A program made the translations under genes and the position numbers. A stretch of 64,000 bases of DNA from contig CM029124.1 of NCBI GenBank assembly GCA_016859345.1, forward strand, positions 26,072,480 through 26,136,479, written 5' to 3'. Under the pieces are notes generated by a model, which was not told the origin of the DNA, ran no database searches, and saw nothing but the letters and a program-made list of their open reading frames with translations. Source of the stretch: Istiophorus platypterus (Eukaryota; Chordata; Actinopteri; Istiophoriformes; Istiophoridae). The stretch's first letter is position 1. Each line of letters starts with the position of its first letter. Of the stretch, positions 10,990 through 21,831 are shown piece by piece.

Positions 10990-11820
10990 TTCCACAAAGT
11001 TCTGGTTCTAGTCATATTTTCAATCTATTTCAATCAATATATATATTATTCTTCCAGCAAATTTATGCAAATTAACACAGTCTTGTATGCACATATCTCT
11101 TAAACTCAATCCATCACTAGGTTACAGGCCTTTAATACTCTTCAGACATATCTGCATAATCTTAAACTTTTACTGAATGCTAATAAGAAAAATGTTTTCC
11201 TCTCATAATCTCTCTTTTACATCTGTTCCACTGCCTATATATGATGATCTGAAATTTAAGGTCATTCAATCTTAAAATATTTGGGAATTTGGTTTGATAG
11301 CATTCTTACTTTGAAATGTCAAGGGCACAAAAGACAAAGATAAAAATGGGTTTCTTATATCAGAGTCAAACATGTTTTTCTCTTTGAGGATAGGAAAACC
11401 ATCATGTCTGGGCTTGGCCATGGAGATCCTGTACAGCCAAGCAGCTCAATCCACCTTACAACAACTTGACATAGTTTACCACTGTGCAATGTGTTTCATT
11501 ACAGGAGATACATATCCTATTCATCATTGTGAATTATATGAAAATGTAGGCTGGCCCTAACTCGTAACCAGAAGAGAACTACATGTTATCATTTCTATTT
11601 ATACATGTCTCCTACCAAAGCTGCTTTGTTATAAGACATACAGTGGAGTCCGCTTAAAGTGGTCCCAGACTTTCCGAAATGAACCACTGTATCTGCTTAA
11701 ATTCAAAACTGCTGTTTATCATAGCAGATCCCACAACTGGCTACCACTTGATAAAACACCAGCAAATACTGAACTTGTCAGGCTGCCACGACTTCATATA
11801 AATTGAAAATACAAAGGATA
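10990..11820 (+). mobile_element. LINE ORF2 C-terminal fragment, plus strand
   Basis: The plus strand encodes, through frame breaks, an LLNANKTKCMLFSH-like block (near 11170), SYKYLGIWFD-like (near 11280), then an open piece with LGLAMEILYSQAAQSTLQQLDIVYHCA and ITGDTYPIHHCELYENVGWP split around 11400-11560, and a trailing TRNQKRTTCYHF. These are standard blocks after the catalytic domain in fish LINEs, where a cysteine- and histidine-containing segment precedes VGW. The second half of this fragment is included in the tandem duplication that follows. Confidence 0.65.
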
Positions 11821-12975
11821 TTAAAACTTGAACATGCTGCTGTAATCAGGTATCTCTTGCATAAGAATGAGATTAACTCAATTGTACTCAAGATTTTACT
11901 CAAGGATGCAGGTATATGACATAGCATAAACAGTATATGGTATGTCAACTGGGAATAAAAATAATATACTACAACTAATATAAGATGCGATATACTTGCC
12001 ATACCTGAAATATTTCCATCTCAATCCTCACGAAACATGGGAATTTGGTAGCTCCTTAAGCTTTTCTATTGGATCTTGAGACACAAGAGGATCTCAGTAC
12101 ATAATGATGAAAAAAATTATGTGACCGCATTGAATCTCAAAACATAGAAATGGCACTCCTCATTCATTTATGTTTCTCTTTGAGGATAGGAAAACCATCA
12201 TGTCTGGGCTTGGCCATGGAGATCCTGTACAGCCAAGCAGCTCAATCCACCTTACAACAACTTGACATAGTTTACCACTGTGCAATGTGTTTCATTACAG
12301 GAGATACATATCCTATTCATCATTGTGAATTATATGAAAATGTAGGCTGGCCCTAACTCGTAACAAGAAGAGAACTACATGTTATCATTTCTATTTATAC
12401 ATGTCTCCTACCAAAGCTGCTTTGTTATAAGACATACAGTGGAGTCCGCTTAAAGTGGTCCCAGACTTTCCGAAATGAACCACTGTATCTGCTTAAATTC
12501 AAAACTGCTGTTTATCATAGCAGATCCCACAACTGGCTACCACTTGATAAAACACCAGCAAATACTGAACTTGTCAGGCTGCCACGACTTCATATAAATT
12601 GAAAATACAAAGGATATTAAAACTTGAACATGCTGCTGTAATCAGGTATCTCTTGCATAAGAATGAGATTAACTCAATTGTACTCAAGATTTTACTCAAG
12701 GATGCAGGTATATGACATAGCATAAACAGTATATGGTATGTCAACTGGGAATAAAAATAATATACTACAACTAATATAAGATGCGATATACTTGCCATAC
12801 CTGAAATATTTCCATCTCAATCCTCACGAAACATGGGAATTTGGTAGCTCCTTAAGCTTTTCTATTGGATCTTGAGACACAAGAGGATCTCAGTACATAA
12901 TGATGAAAAAAATTATGTGACCGCATTGAATCTCAAAACATAGAAATGGCACTCCTCATTCATTTATGTTTCTCT
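11377..12975. repeat. Two tandem copies of a 796-bp segment, nearly identical
   Basis: Bases from 11377 onward reappear 796 bp later, from 12173. The second copy runs to 12975. By eye I find one substitution (C at 11569, A at 12365). The sequence TTTCTCT occurs at the start, middle and end of the array, so the junction has about 7 bp of microhomology. The unit holds a LINE C-terminal fragment plus non-coding DNA and has no transposon ends. It is a recent segmental duplication or an assembly artefact, not a terminal-repeat element. Confidence 0.95.
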
Positions 12976-13594
12976 GTCTGCCTTGTATTTTATGATGTAG
13001 ACGACTGAAGTACAGAGTAATGTGAACTAAGATTAGTTGGAAAATCTAAGTTCATGATTATTTTAATTCCCAAATTTAAGCCATACATTTCTAAATCAAT
13101 CATTAAGTATTCAAAAGAGATTCTTAGTGATTTGACAGTGGTCTGCTCATGAATGGAAGCTCAGTTTCATCCTAGAAGAGTCCTGAAATCAGGGAGGAAC
13201 TCTCCAAGCATGTATTTTCTCTATATCCAATGCTTAATCAGTAAGCACCACCAGAGTCATATCATAAATTAAACAGATATTGGTTTCTTCTAAAATGTAT
13301 TCTTGTTAGGATGTAAAGGATTATCTAGCAGCAACAATATATACCAAAACTTTCTGCTGAAACGTATTTAGTTAGGGCTGGTAACTCTTGAAAACAAGCT
13401 GACCAAGCATACATTACAGCCCTAGATGAACCAATATTTTACAAAATATCCGGGAAATTATGAAATTAACAATTATAATCATTACTTAAAAAAGCACAAT
13501 TTAATGCGTGGAATATCTAGAAACAGAGAACCAATCAAAGGTCTTTTCATTCCAATGCCCATTTAGGGTAATTTGAAAAACATTTGAACACCAC
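12976..13594. other. Stretch downstream of ENO4 exon 3, no exon recognised
   Basis: This would be the start of ENO4 intron 3 on the minus strand. I read both strands for enolase-like peptides corresponding to exon 4 and found none. The sequence is AT-rich and unassigned. Confidence 0.5.
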
Positions 13595-13770
13595 CTCAGT
13601 GCATGGTCAAGTTCTAATTGGTTTTGGCCCTTCAACGTGTTGTACAGAGGGTCATTGATCCATTGGACAGTAGTCATCACATGGTCAGCCATCTCATCAC
13701 TCTTAGCTTTCCAGTCTAGGGAAGTCTCCTTGGGCCCATAGTGGCTAGAGATAACAGCTGCGCAAATGCT
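13595..13770 (-). pseudogene. ENO4: ENO4 coding exon 3, intact on its own
   Basis: This exon encodes SICAAVISSHYG, then MTTVQWINDPLYNTL, and ends LELDHALR. It matches the region of mammalian ENO4 that I remember as NVCSVVISTHF...STAVQWVN...AEVDHLLR. On the minus strand the acceptor is a pyrimidine-rich tract ending TTGCTTTTCAG, and the donor is CACTGAG/GTGGTG. The 176-nt exon starts in phase 0 and leaves two bases (AG) of an Arg codon. Enolase 4 is an enolase-like protein needed for sperm flagellum structure and motility in mice. The exon has no lesion, but exons 1 and 2 of the same copy are broken, so it is listed as part of a pseudogene. The open frame past the donor is intron. Confidence 0.8.
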
Positions 13771-13940
13771 CTGAAAAGCAAGAGGGGGAAAAGCTATTTA
13801 CCACAAAATCATTACAGTTACTATGACTGACACGGTTGACTAGCAGCAGGTCTCTCTATTCTCAACATCTATTCCCAACCTCCATACATATACTATACAC
13901 ACACTTGTGTTCCAGCAAAAAATCTTAACACTATTTTTTT

Positions 13941-15180
13941 ACTACAGGAAAAACAAGCAGGTTAAGCAAGTCTGCCTTGATGCCCCTCTCCCCAGCAACA
14001 TTTTCCACCTCCTCCTGGGGGACCCTGAGGCATTTCCAGGCCAGATGAGATATATATAATCTCTTGATGGTGTTCTGGGTCTGACCAAGGGTCTCCTACC
14101 AGTTGAAAGTGCCCAAAAGACCTCCATAGAAGGTATCCAGGAGGCATCCAGATTAGATGCCCAAACCACCTCAATGGCTTCATTCATTGTGAAGGAGCAG
14201 TGGCTCTACTCTCTAGCCCCTAATTCCCTTGCAGATGTCAGAGCTCCTTACCCTATCCCTAAGGCTGAGCCCAGCCAAGGTTCATTACCATAGTTGAGGG
14301 TCAGAACCTAGATCGACTGTTAAATCAAAAGCTTTGCCTTTCGGCTCAGCTCCCCCTTCACCACAATAGTCAAGTACAATGCCTGCATTTCTTTTGATGC
14401 CACACTGACACCTGTCAGGCTCCCGTTCCATCCTAGCATCACTTGTGAACAAGACCATGAGATATTTAAACTATCTCACTTGGAGCAATTACATTATCCC
14501 AACCCAAGAGAAGCAATTTTCCAGCAGAGAACCATGGCCTCAGACTTGTAGGTGCTAACCCTCATCCCAGCTGCTTCACACTCAGCTGCAAACTGCTCCA
14601 GTCAATGCTGAAGGCCATGAACCACATCCCACTCACAAGAGTGGTAACAGGGGTTATCACAGTTAAAGATCCGGTCGTCCCTGTCCTCCATAGAACACTG
14701 AAGAGGTATGTCAGCCACGGCAGCCCAAAAATTTCCAGAATCTTCAGCATCTCAGGATGAATCTCATCTACCCCTGGCATCTTGCCACTGAGGAGCTTCT
14801 TAATTACCTCAGAGACCTCTGCCAGAGATATGAATACAACTTGGCCTGAGTTTTCAAACTCTGCCTCTTCCTCATATGATATGTTCATTAGTTACAGGAG
14901 TTCCTTAAAGGCCACCACAACAAGCAACAATGATCTTCAGACCACAACCCCTGACAGCCAAGTCCACAATGGAGTCCTCTCAGATTCCATGCCCCTCCCC
15001 CCCAATCCCCCAAAGTTGCTTGCAAAGTTCTTTTGGAGGTGGGAGTTAAAGACCTAATGGGCAGTGGCCTTGTGCCAAGATTTGTTGCATGTCTGTCCAG
15101 CCTGACAGTTATATATTTTTTTGCAGGGGGTTGGGGGTCCTTAACCAATTTGAGGGATGGAGGTTGTCATATGCTGTATA
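13941..15180 (-). mobile_element. Internally deleted LINE in ENO4 intron 2
   Basis: Read on the minus strand: DPQPPAKKYITVRLDRHATN (near 15140) in the 5' portion, then VSEVIKKLLSGKMPGVDEIH and PEMLKILEIFGLPWLTYLFS (near 14820-14720), the N-terminal part of a reverse transcriptase. A large gap follows. Then come remnants such as SKSEAM-like and LSLRDRV-like blocks, and the C-terminal tail with WFGHLIWMPPGYL and RPRTPSRDYIY (14180-14030). The catalytic core is missing between about 14680 and 14560. This is a fish LINE family of the type with NYRGI and FADD motifs. It is inserted in the same orientation as ENO4. Confidence 0.75.
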
Positions 15181-16775
15181 GATTGTTAAACCCCTTGAGG
15201 TAAATTTGGAATTTGTGATATTAGACAAATTAAGTTAAATTTGGCCTGACTTGACTACTGACATCATTAGCTCCACCTGACCTGTATCGAACAGTGCTGT
15301 TAGAGAGAGGAGGACATGAGTTAATACTGCTATTGTTGCCCCATCTCTCCTCATCCACAACACCCTCTCTCTGCACCCCATCCTTCTCATAGACCTTTTG
15401 CACCTACTTTTTTCTGCAATTAGGGATTAATGTTAATGCTAAGGACTGACAGTGGGCCCCTGCATGATCCCAGAGCACCACTATGTCTTGTTTACTTAAT
15501 TAAAAAAAGAAACTTGATTCTTTGTTTAGAAGTCATTATTAAAACAGCACCTCTAATGAGGTTGAGTTGTAGTGAATTGGTTGTCTTTGAATTCTGTTTG
15601 TAACTTCTTTAAGTAAAAACCCAGATTATTAGATTATCTTTCTATCTAATCTCAAACATACTTTCACTACAAGATTTGGAAAATAATGACGAGTCACAAA
15701 CTACAGAATATTATTTATATTATTGTATTAGAGGGAGTAATGCACTTCCTCAAGCGATCTCACATAGTACCATATTGCTGTATGGTCTATATTTCTATCA
15801 CTTCAACACCAACTCACAAGTTCCAATAGAATACTGCTTATAACCCAAAATTGTAGCACTATACTTTGCTTTCTTAAAGTGTAGATTTTAAGATATCAAT
15901 GATTGACTTTAAGAAACATATGGGACTGATTACTGGCCATACTGTATTAATGTGCTTCTTAGTACATATGAACCTGAGGTCCTGTTGTAGGTCTTTGTTA
16001 GCATTCCCTGGTCAAGGCTAAAAATCAGAGGAGACCAAGCCTTTGCAGTAAATAAAACTCTCAAACAGCTTGCTGGGGAAGATGTAAACTAGGATTTCAC
16101 CTGTGTTTGCCAAAATCTGACCAAGAATTAATTTAGAATTACCTTTATTATATCACTTTATAACTATGTGCTTTTATTATTCCTTTTAGTTTTATTTTTC
16201 ACATCTTATTCAGATTCTAATATAAATGCTAGTGCTATATAGAGAAAGTAATTATAATTATTTCTGTCAATTTCTGGCTATGAAGAACTGGCCACCTTCT
16301 CCTCCTCCTGATGATGATGTTGTAGCACTAAGTGATACTGTTTAGTAAAAGCGTTGATGTATGCCTATTACCTAATCCGCACCCTCAGGACCTTATCATT
16401 ACCTCAGTTCCGGTAGTCACATCTAATCTTTCTGGCTTTTGTGGTACTGTAAAAAACTGAAATGGCAAGGGTTGAGGGACATGGTCTGTTTTTGATTGCT
16501 AGATCTTTGCTCTCTCGTTGCCCAAAGCTGCCTCTTCACATCAGAGTTTCCTGCATTTCCTTACTGTCACTTCAAACCATCAGCACATCACTAATAACTC
16601 CCACCTACTTTGTGAACTCTTTATTAGTTCAGTCTTTATGTTGAATGCACAGACTGAACTGAATATCCAGAATTAGGCACACAAGCAATTTCAACAGTTA
16701 ATCTGTTAAAATTGTATTGGATTAGTACTGGACTAGTCTGTAGCCAAGAGGCAAAATGTGGCATAGGAGTTTTAA
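15181..16775. other. ENO4 intron 2 remainder, with a possible LINE tail
   Basis: The plus strand near 16000-16085 can be read as IPWSRLKIRGDQAFAVN and TLKQLAGEDV, like the C-terminal end of another LINE, but it is short. A stretch near 15175-15230 (CCCCTTGAGGTAAATTTGG) resembles the tail sequence of common fish repeats. I see no other assignable element and no exon. Confidence 0.45.
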
Positions 16776-16894
16776 CTTTTCCTTGTTGCAGACAATACAG
16801 AAGACCTCTGTCTCAATGGGTGGTATCATAAAATGCCCTTCCCTTCAGTCTGTTTATCCTTGGTGGTACAGAGAGGTTTTTTAAAGTAATTTGC
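16776..16894 (-). pseudogene. ENO4: ENO4 coding exon 2, with two frame breaks and a lost donor
   Basis: On the minus strand, a T-rich tract ending ATTAATTTAG precedes GCAAATTACTTT. Three reading segments are needed to follow ENO4: ANYFKK (16894-16877), LSVPPRINRLKGRAFYD (16875-16825) and PIETEVFCIVCNKEK (16820-16776). They align in order with the human exon that I remember as ANCFSKLAKPPTICKIVGKDVLDGLG...VDIFCTIQNFPK. One extra C lies at 16875-16876. Near 16824-16821 there is a second shift, fitting an 11-base loss relative to human. The expected phase-0 donor after AAG reads TTAAAA rather than GT. Read straight through, the exon cannot give an ENO4 protein. Confidence 0.75.
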
Positions 16895-17319
16895 CTAAAT
16901 TAATAAAAAAAAAAAAATTATTAACATCAGTGATTGACCATACTCAAATTCTGCCACTATGCCACCTTAAAGTATTTCTTGTTCTTAGCCATTTAAAACC
17001 CACCATTGCATACAAAATGGACATGGTGGCAATATTTGTTTTGGTGTTTGCAATTTAATCACTAAAGAAGCAATGCAGAACAAAAAAAATTGTGATTTTG
17101 TGTTTTTTGTTTTGATAAACTCAACAAAAAACACAAGACTACTGTTCTACTCTCCTGAATTCCTAGAAGCAAATGTATAAGAAGTAATATAAATATCACC
17201 TAAATGTTACAAGGTGAAAATAGAAGCCAAAATACTACTAATGTTCACAACAATTTTCAAAAAAATTTATGTATAAGTTTCAAAGTCAAACACATGGAGA
17301 AGCAATAAAACACTGTGAC

Positions 17320-17930
17320 GATCATGTTCATTGACTTCTCCATTGCTTTCAATCTATCCAGCCACTCCGGCTGGCTGAGAAGTTCTCTGTGATGCAGGTG
17401 GTCCATGACCTAGAGATCTGAATTACAGATCACCTCACCAACACTACATCCGGCTGCAAGGTTGCTTGTCAGATGTGGTGACAAGCAATACTGGTACACC
17501 ACAAGGAACAATACAGACACTATTTCTCCATCTCTGACTTCTGCTTTGACTTGGAAAAACATCACTTACAGAAGTTCTTGGATGACTCCTCCAATGTTGG
17601 TTGCATCACAGATGACAGGGAGGGGGTGGACAGAGACCAAGTTGAGAGATTCAGAGGATGTTTTGACAGAAACTACCATCAGCTCAAGGCCAGAAAAACC
17701 AAGTGGCTGCTGACATCCGGCACACCAAGAGGCCCTCCACCCCTGTTACTATAAGGGGGAAGGGAGTAGAGATGGTGGACACATACAGGTTTCTAGGGGT
17801 GAAACTCAACAAACACAACAACCTAGACTGGTCAGTCATTAGCGAGGACCTCTACCAGAAAGGACAGAGCAATCTGTTCCTTCTAAGGAGGCTCAAAAAA
17901 GGGGAAAAAAACTATTACAAGTTTTAATTA
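17320..17930 (+). mobile_element. LINE reverse transcriptase fragment (Rex1/CR1/L2 group)
   Basis: The plus strand encodes, with frame changes, an IDFSIAFNL-like block (near 17330), SNTGTPQGT-like (near 17490), FDLEKHHLQKFLDDSSNVGC (near 17545-17600; the residues equivalent to the catalytic Asp pair are in LDDS), and then VEMVDTYRFLGVKLNKHNNL with QKGQSNLFLLRRLK (17765-17905). This is a common fish LINE arrangement. It lies in ENO4 intron 1 on the opposite strand to ENO4, with several stops and frame breaks. Confidence 0.75.
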
Positions 17931-18004
17931 ATGCCACATGCATTAATTCCCAGACAGCATTCTAACTGGGAATGACTACCCACACAACAAGCCATTGTAA
18001 ATGG

Positions 18005-18215
18005 ATGGTAAATGCACCGTACTTATTTAGTGCTTTTACACTACTGTCACATTCACCCATTCACACACACATTCACACAGCGTGTTTTTCTAAACATTGA
18101 TGCGCACTACTGACCTACACATTCACGCACTGATGACACACACAACGGTGGCAATTTTTGGGGGTTCAGTATCTTGCCCAGAGACACTTCGACATGCGGA
18201 CTGGAGGAGCCGGAA
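18005..18215 (+). repeat. Dispersed fish repeat, copy 1
   Basis: The block has TTTAGTGCTTTTACACTACT, CACATTCACCCATTCACAC, GGGGTTCAGTATCTTGCCC and GACACTTCGACATGCGGACT. The same series recurs at 33.2 kb and, in part, at 35.95 kb. I recognise it as a very common non-coding teleost repeat whose copies usually end in a GACACTTCGACATG-like box. No coding capacity. Confidence 0.7.
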
Positions 18216-18344
18216 ACATAAGAGACATAAGAAAGAAATAAAGGCAGACAGCAGAATTTATGAAAAAGCCTGAAAAATTATTTGAGAAACAGGATGACAA
18301 TCGCCCTGTCAGTAAGGCAGAAAGGGTAACTCATATGGCCATCA

Positions 18345-18425
18345 CAATAATAAGATCTCAACCCAACTTAACACCTTTGGGAGATTTTGGACTGACGTGT
18401 TAGACGGAGAGCTCAAGAGTTCAAT
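18345..18425 (+). mobile_element. Mariner/Tc1-type transposase tail remnant
   Basis: On the plus strand, GATCTCAACCCAACTTAACA onward reads DLNPT*HLWEILD*RVRRRAQEF. This is the decayed form of the DLNPIEHLWEIL block around the last catalytic acidic residue of Tc1/mariner transposases. Two stops lie inside. Only this short block is recognisable. Confidence 0.5.
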
Positions 18426-18818
18426 CTGTATGTACTTAGACCAGCGAGATTCTCCAATGTCAAGCCGTTTTTTGTTGTTTTTTTGTTTGTTTGTTTGTTT
18501 TGTTTGGGCTTTTGTTTGGTTGGTTTTTTTTTTTATAAACAGCGTTTTATCAAATACTGATCAAATATTTACTGCCATTAACCTCTGTCAGCCCCAAAAA
18601 CCTCTTTCCCCCTCTGAAAGTTATGTTTGTACACACACCCCTCAAAAAATCATAACCCAGTGCAGATGCAGTAGCTAGTTAGAAAAATTGTTAGCTACAC
18701 TAACAGTAAACAGATTAGACAGTAAATCACTACTGTCTAATCTAGAAGTGGCATAACTTTACGTGTAGGTACTCGGACTGCCCAGCGACCTATTACCAGC
18801 AGGTAAATCAACTCGTAC

Positions 18819-19000
18819 CAGGTAACAATAGACGTCTCAAGGCAAATAGAGGAACAGCTCGTTCAGAGCTTTCTCTGTTTGCTCAGGGATCCTGTTAACC
18901 CGGTAAAACTCAGCAGCTTCATTTTTAGTTTCATAGACATCCTGTTCTTCTTTATGAAGACGGCTGACAAACCCTTTATCAGATATTGTTCATGTGCCAT
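18819..19000 (-). pseudogene. ENO4: ENO4 coding exon 1, with an in-frame stop and shifted ATG
   Basis: On the minus strand the frame reads FVSRLHKEEQDVYETKNEAA, then EFYRVNRIPEQTEKALNELF, then LYLP-stop-DVYCYL, followed by the donor CTG/GTACGAG. It aligns with the human ENO4 N-terminus that I remember as KLKQQAMEYYRENDVPRRLEELL...QPADVYGHL. The TGA at 18839-18837 stands where human has Ala; one C-to-T change from CGA would explain it. The best ATG (19000-18998, context GGCGATGG) is one base out of register with this frame, so a small indel lies between it and FVSRL. Phase 0 at the donor matches exon 2, which begins with ANYF. Confidence 0.75.
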
Positions 19001-19028
19001 CGCCGTTTCTGCTGGCTTTGTGTTGTCC

Positions 19029-19042
19029 GTTACCACGGAAAC
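19029..19042 (-). promoter_or_regulatory. RFX X-box just upstream of the ENO4 start
   Basis: The minus strand reads GTTTCCGTGGTAAC, matching the palindromic X-box consensus GTTGCCATGGCAAC at 11 of 14 positions, including the spacing of both half-sites. It lies about 29 bp upstream of the candidate ENO4 ATG. X-boxes bound by RFX factors drive ciliary and flagellar genes, which fits ENO4. Function is inferred from sequence and position. Confidence 0.55.
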
Positions 19043-21707
19043 GAGACTTTCAAGGGACAGCAGGAGGCCAGGAAATCAGACGACATCGCGCGTGCCCCCC
19101 TTGTCCCTTTTTCTCAGTGCAGTGAATTTGTTGTCTCATTGATCAAAAGCTGAATATCTATGAGGGATAAAGCCTCTGTCAATTTATCTAGTGACCATGA
19201 CAGAGGAGCTGTGGAATGTTCCTTCCCTGCCATGTCTTGTGGTCTCTGTAACCCACTGGCTTGCAAAGTACCAAATAAAGAATAAAACGTAAGGAACCCT
19301 ATGCACTGTTTGGAGAAGGATGGAGCCTAAAATGGGTGAAAAAAATCCTACTGCTCGTTGCTAAATAGGTAAACTGAGTTGACACTTGTTGGGCTCAGTG
19401 TCTGGAGTAGCTACAGGCCAAGGACAGTTTACTGTGTTTCAGTAACATGAATTTGAAAACAAACTATTCACTTTTTCAGACCACCTACACTATAGATTTG
19501 CAGTTATACATTCAGTCACATTAGTCACATTAATTTGCCATATGTTTGCATGCCAACTGAAAACCTGATTAACCTGCCTCTACAAATTTTCTATACATTT
19601 CCTGCCTCCCAGGCAACCACTAAGTCAATCAAATTGTAAATATATGAAACTTGCAAAGCTGGTTATAGTAAACAAAAGCAATGCTTTACCTTCTATTAAT
19701 TACACAATGATTGTTTGGCTGTAAATATAAACTTGATTTGATGAATGTCTACCACATGATATAATGGTTTAGGTTTGAAAACAGCAAAAGCAGGAATTAT
19801 AATCACCATAACACCTAATTCAAGCAAATTTAAAATCTCTGCAAGATGATTTTCATAGTGAACTAAAATAATTGAAGCCAGTGGCTGCCTGAAAGGAAGA
19901 AGCATATTCAAAAAACAAAAACAGTATACAGTAGAAAATAAAGAATTAGAAAGAAACACACACACACACACACACTAGCTGATGACTGTTTTGAGATAAA
20001 GAGGATTTTGAGAATTAAATCAAATAGCCATTTCTGAAAAAGTGTATCTGATGTGTCTGCTAATGAGACTTGCCCCTGCCACAAGCAGTGGAGCTGAACA
20101 TAAGCTGCAAACATCTTCTAATAGCATGTCTCACTGCTGCAAGGAGGACACTGGTCGGCCACTAGAAACCAGCACAATAACAACAGCAGAAAAGCTCTTG
20201 CAGGACTGAGATATCATTCAACTAGAGCTGCCTTGCACAAGGTTAGAAACAAGAATACATTAACAGTACTTGTTGAGCAGAGTTACTTGGCAAAAATCAA
20301 GAATTCCCTCAAAAAGGTATGAAGTTTCTAAAAGTACACTGTGTATGAGATATATATATGATTTGTATAATTATGAATACATTTGTGTCTGTGATATATC
20401 CATGTATGCATATGTCTGTATCAGATGAAGTAAATCAGAGATGCTTTTGCTTTATGCAGAAACTGTAGGAGCCCCTCATGGTGCATCAACATTAACTGCT
20501 TATCCTTGAAATAAGACCTCAGCCAAGTCGAATTAAATAACCTTTTAAGAAATTCATTAAAAGAGATTCAGGGTAAAGGGTATAGGGTAGCACCATGTGC
20601 AGGGGGAAAGATTCTGTTTTGATTCTGAAAGATTCTGGGATATCTTAATCTGTCCTCTTTTCTGTATGTCTGATTTAGTTTTGTTCTGTGCATTCTTTGA
20701 ATATTCAAAAAAGTCTGAAACATCAATTAATTAATCAAACATTAAGCACTTAAAAGGGAAAACAAAAAGGAGAACAACCAGAATTTACAAAATATAAATA
20801 TTTGAAATTGTATAGATAACTAACAACTAACAAGTGATATTTAACACTAAAATAGTGAATAGTGCAACTCTTTTTCTGGCCATTACCAGGCTAACAAACA
20901 GGCCAATATTTGGACTTTTATTGACCAGTTACTACCTAAAGTTTTTTCTCTGTATCAGGAAGCAGATGTTTGATGATATAAAGTACACGAATTATACATA
21001 TATGACATATTTTATTAATTATTGTCCAATAATCTATTTTTAGATAATCCGCCCATTTTTTTTTTATTTATCAGGTTAGTGAGTCATACACTTTTCCAGA
21101 AAACTGGTATAGTGGGTTACTCCTTTTATGATTATTCAACTTAAAATAATTAATTTCAAAGAACCGCTTTACTGTTCTGTGATTATATAATCAATTATAG
21201 CAGTCTATTCACGCTTAAAAAATATTATACAGTTTATTTTATAAGGGAACTTGTCATGTTTTACACAGTGGCCCTCAGCTGTAACTATCCTCTGATAACT
21301 GTCAATAGAAATATTGGCAATCAAAACCTACCGATTGTCCACGAACAAGTCTCCACTAAACAATCACGACACCCACTCTCCGTGCTCTTGCCCCCCTTTG
21401 GGTGAATTAGAGGAAGGCCTTAACCCCCGCGCCTTTCATTACCTGAGTGTCAAGTTATTACCAGGCTGTGAAATAGATTAACAAACATTCAATCTCACCA
21501 CTGATACCCACAAGGCCAAACAGGGCTGACAGAATTCCTAACTTTATTAGTATTTGTCAACAAACATACACAAGAACAAATGAAAAAAAAAAAACATGTA
21601 CACAATGGCAAGGGAAAGTTATATTGTGAAAATCTTTCCTTTTTCTTCCCTTTCTAAATCAAGGCGCTGTTACTGTGGGGGCTCAAACTTTATTTTGAAA
21701 GGGCATG

Positions 21708-21743
<36 letters not shown>

Positions 21744-21831
21744 AACAACAACGACAACAGCAACAACAACAACAACAATAATAATAATAATATTTATAAT
21801 GATAATAACAATAATAATAATAATAATAATT
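21708..21831. repeat. Compound trinucleotide microsatellite ACT / ACA / ATA
   Basis: About twelve TAC/ACT units pass into CAA-type units with CGA and CAG interruptions, then into AAT units broken by TTTATAATG. Each block differs by one base from the next, as if point changes spread along an existing trinucleotide array. Open frames across it are low-complexity Tyr, Asn or Leu/Gln runs with no protein-like context. Confidence 0.9.

Noticed and set aside
11377..12975. The 796-bp direct repeats as long terminal repeats of a retrovirus-like element
   Set aside because: The copies are immediately adjacent with no internal region, have no TG...CA ends, and contain a LINE coding fragment.
13501..13594. 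Extension of the ENO4 exon 3 frame to a stop at 13501
   Set aside because: The conserved part ends at DHALR exactly where a GT donor lies; the residues beyond do not resemble ENO4.
18837..18839. The ENO4 TGA as a selenocysteine codon
   Set aside because: Enolases are not selenoproteins, the same copy has frameshifts and a lost donor, and a C-to-T change of an Arg codon explains it.
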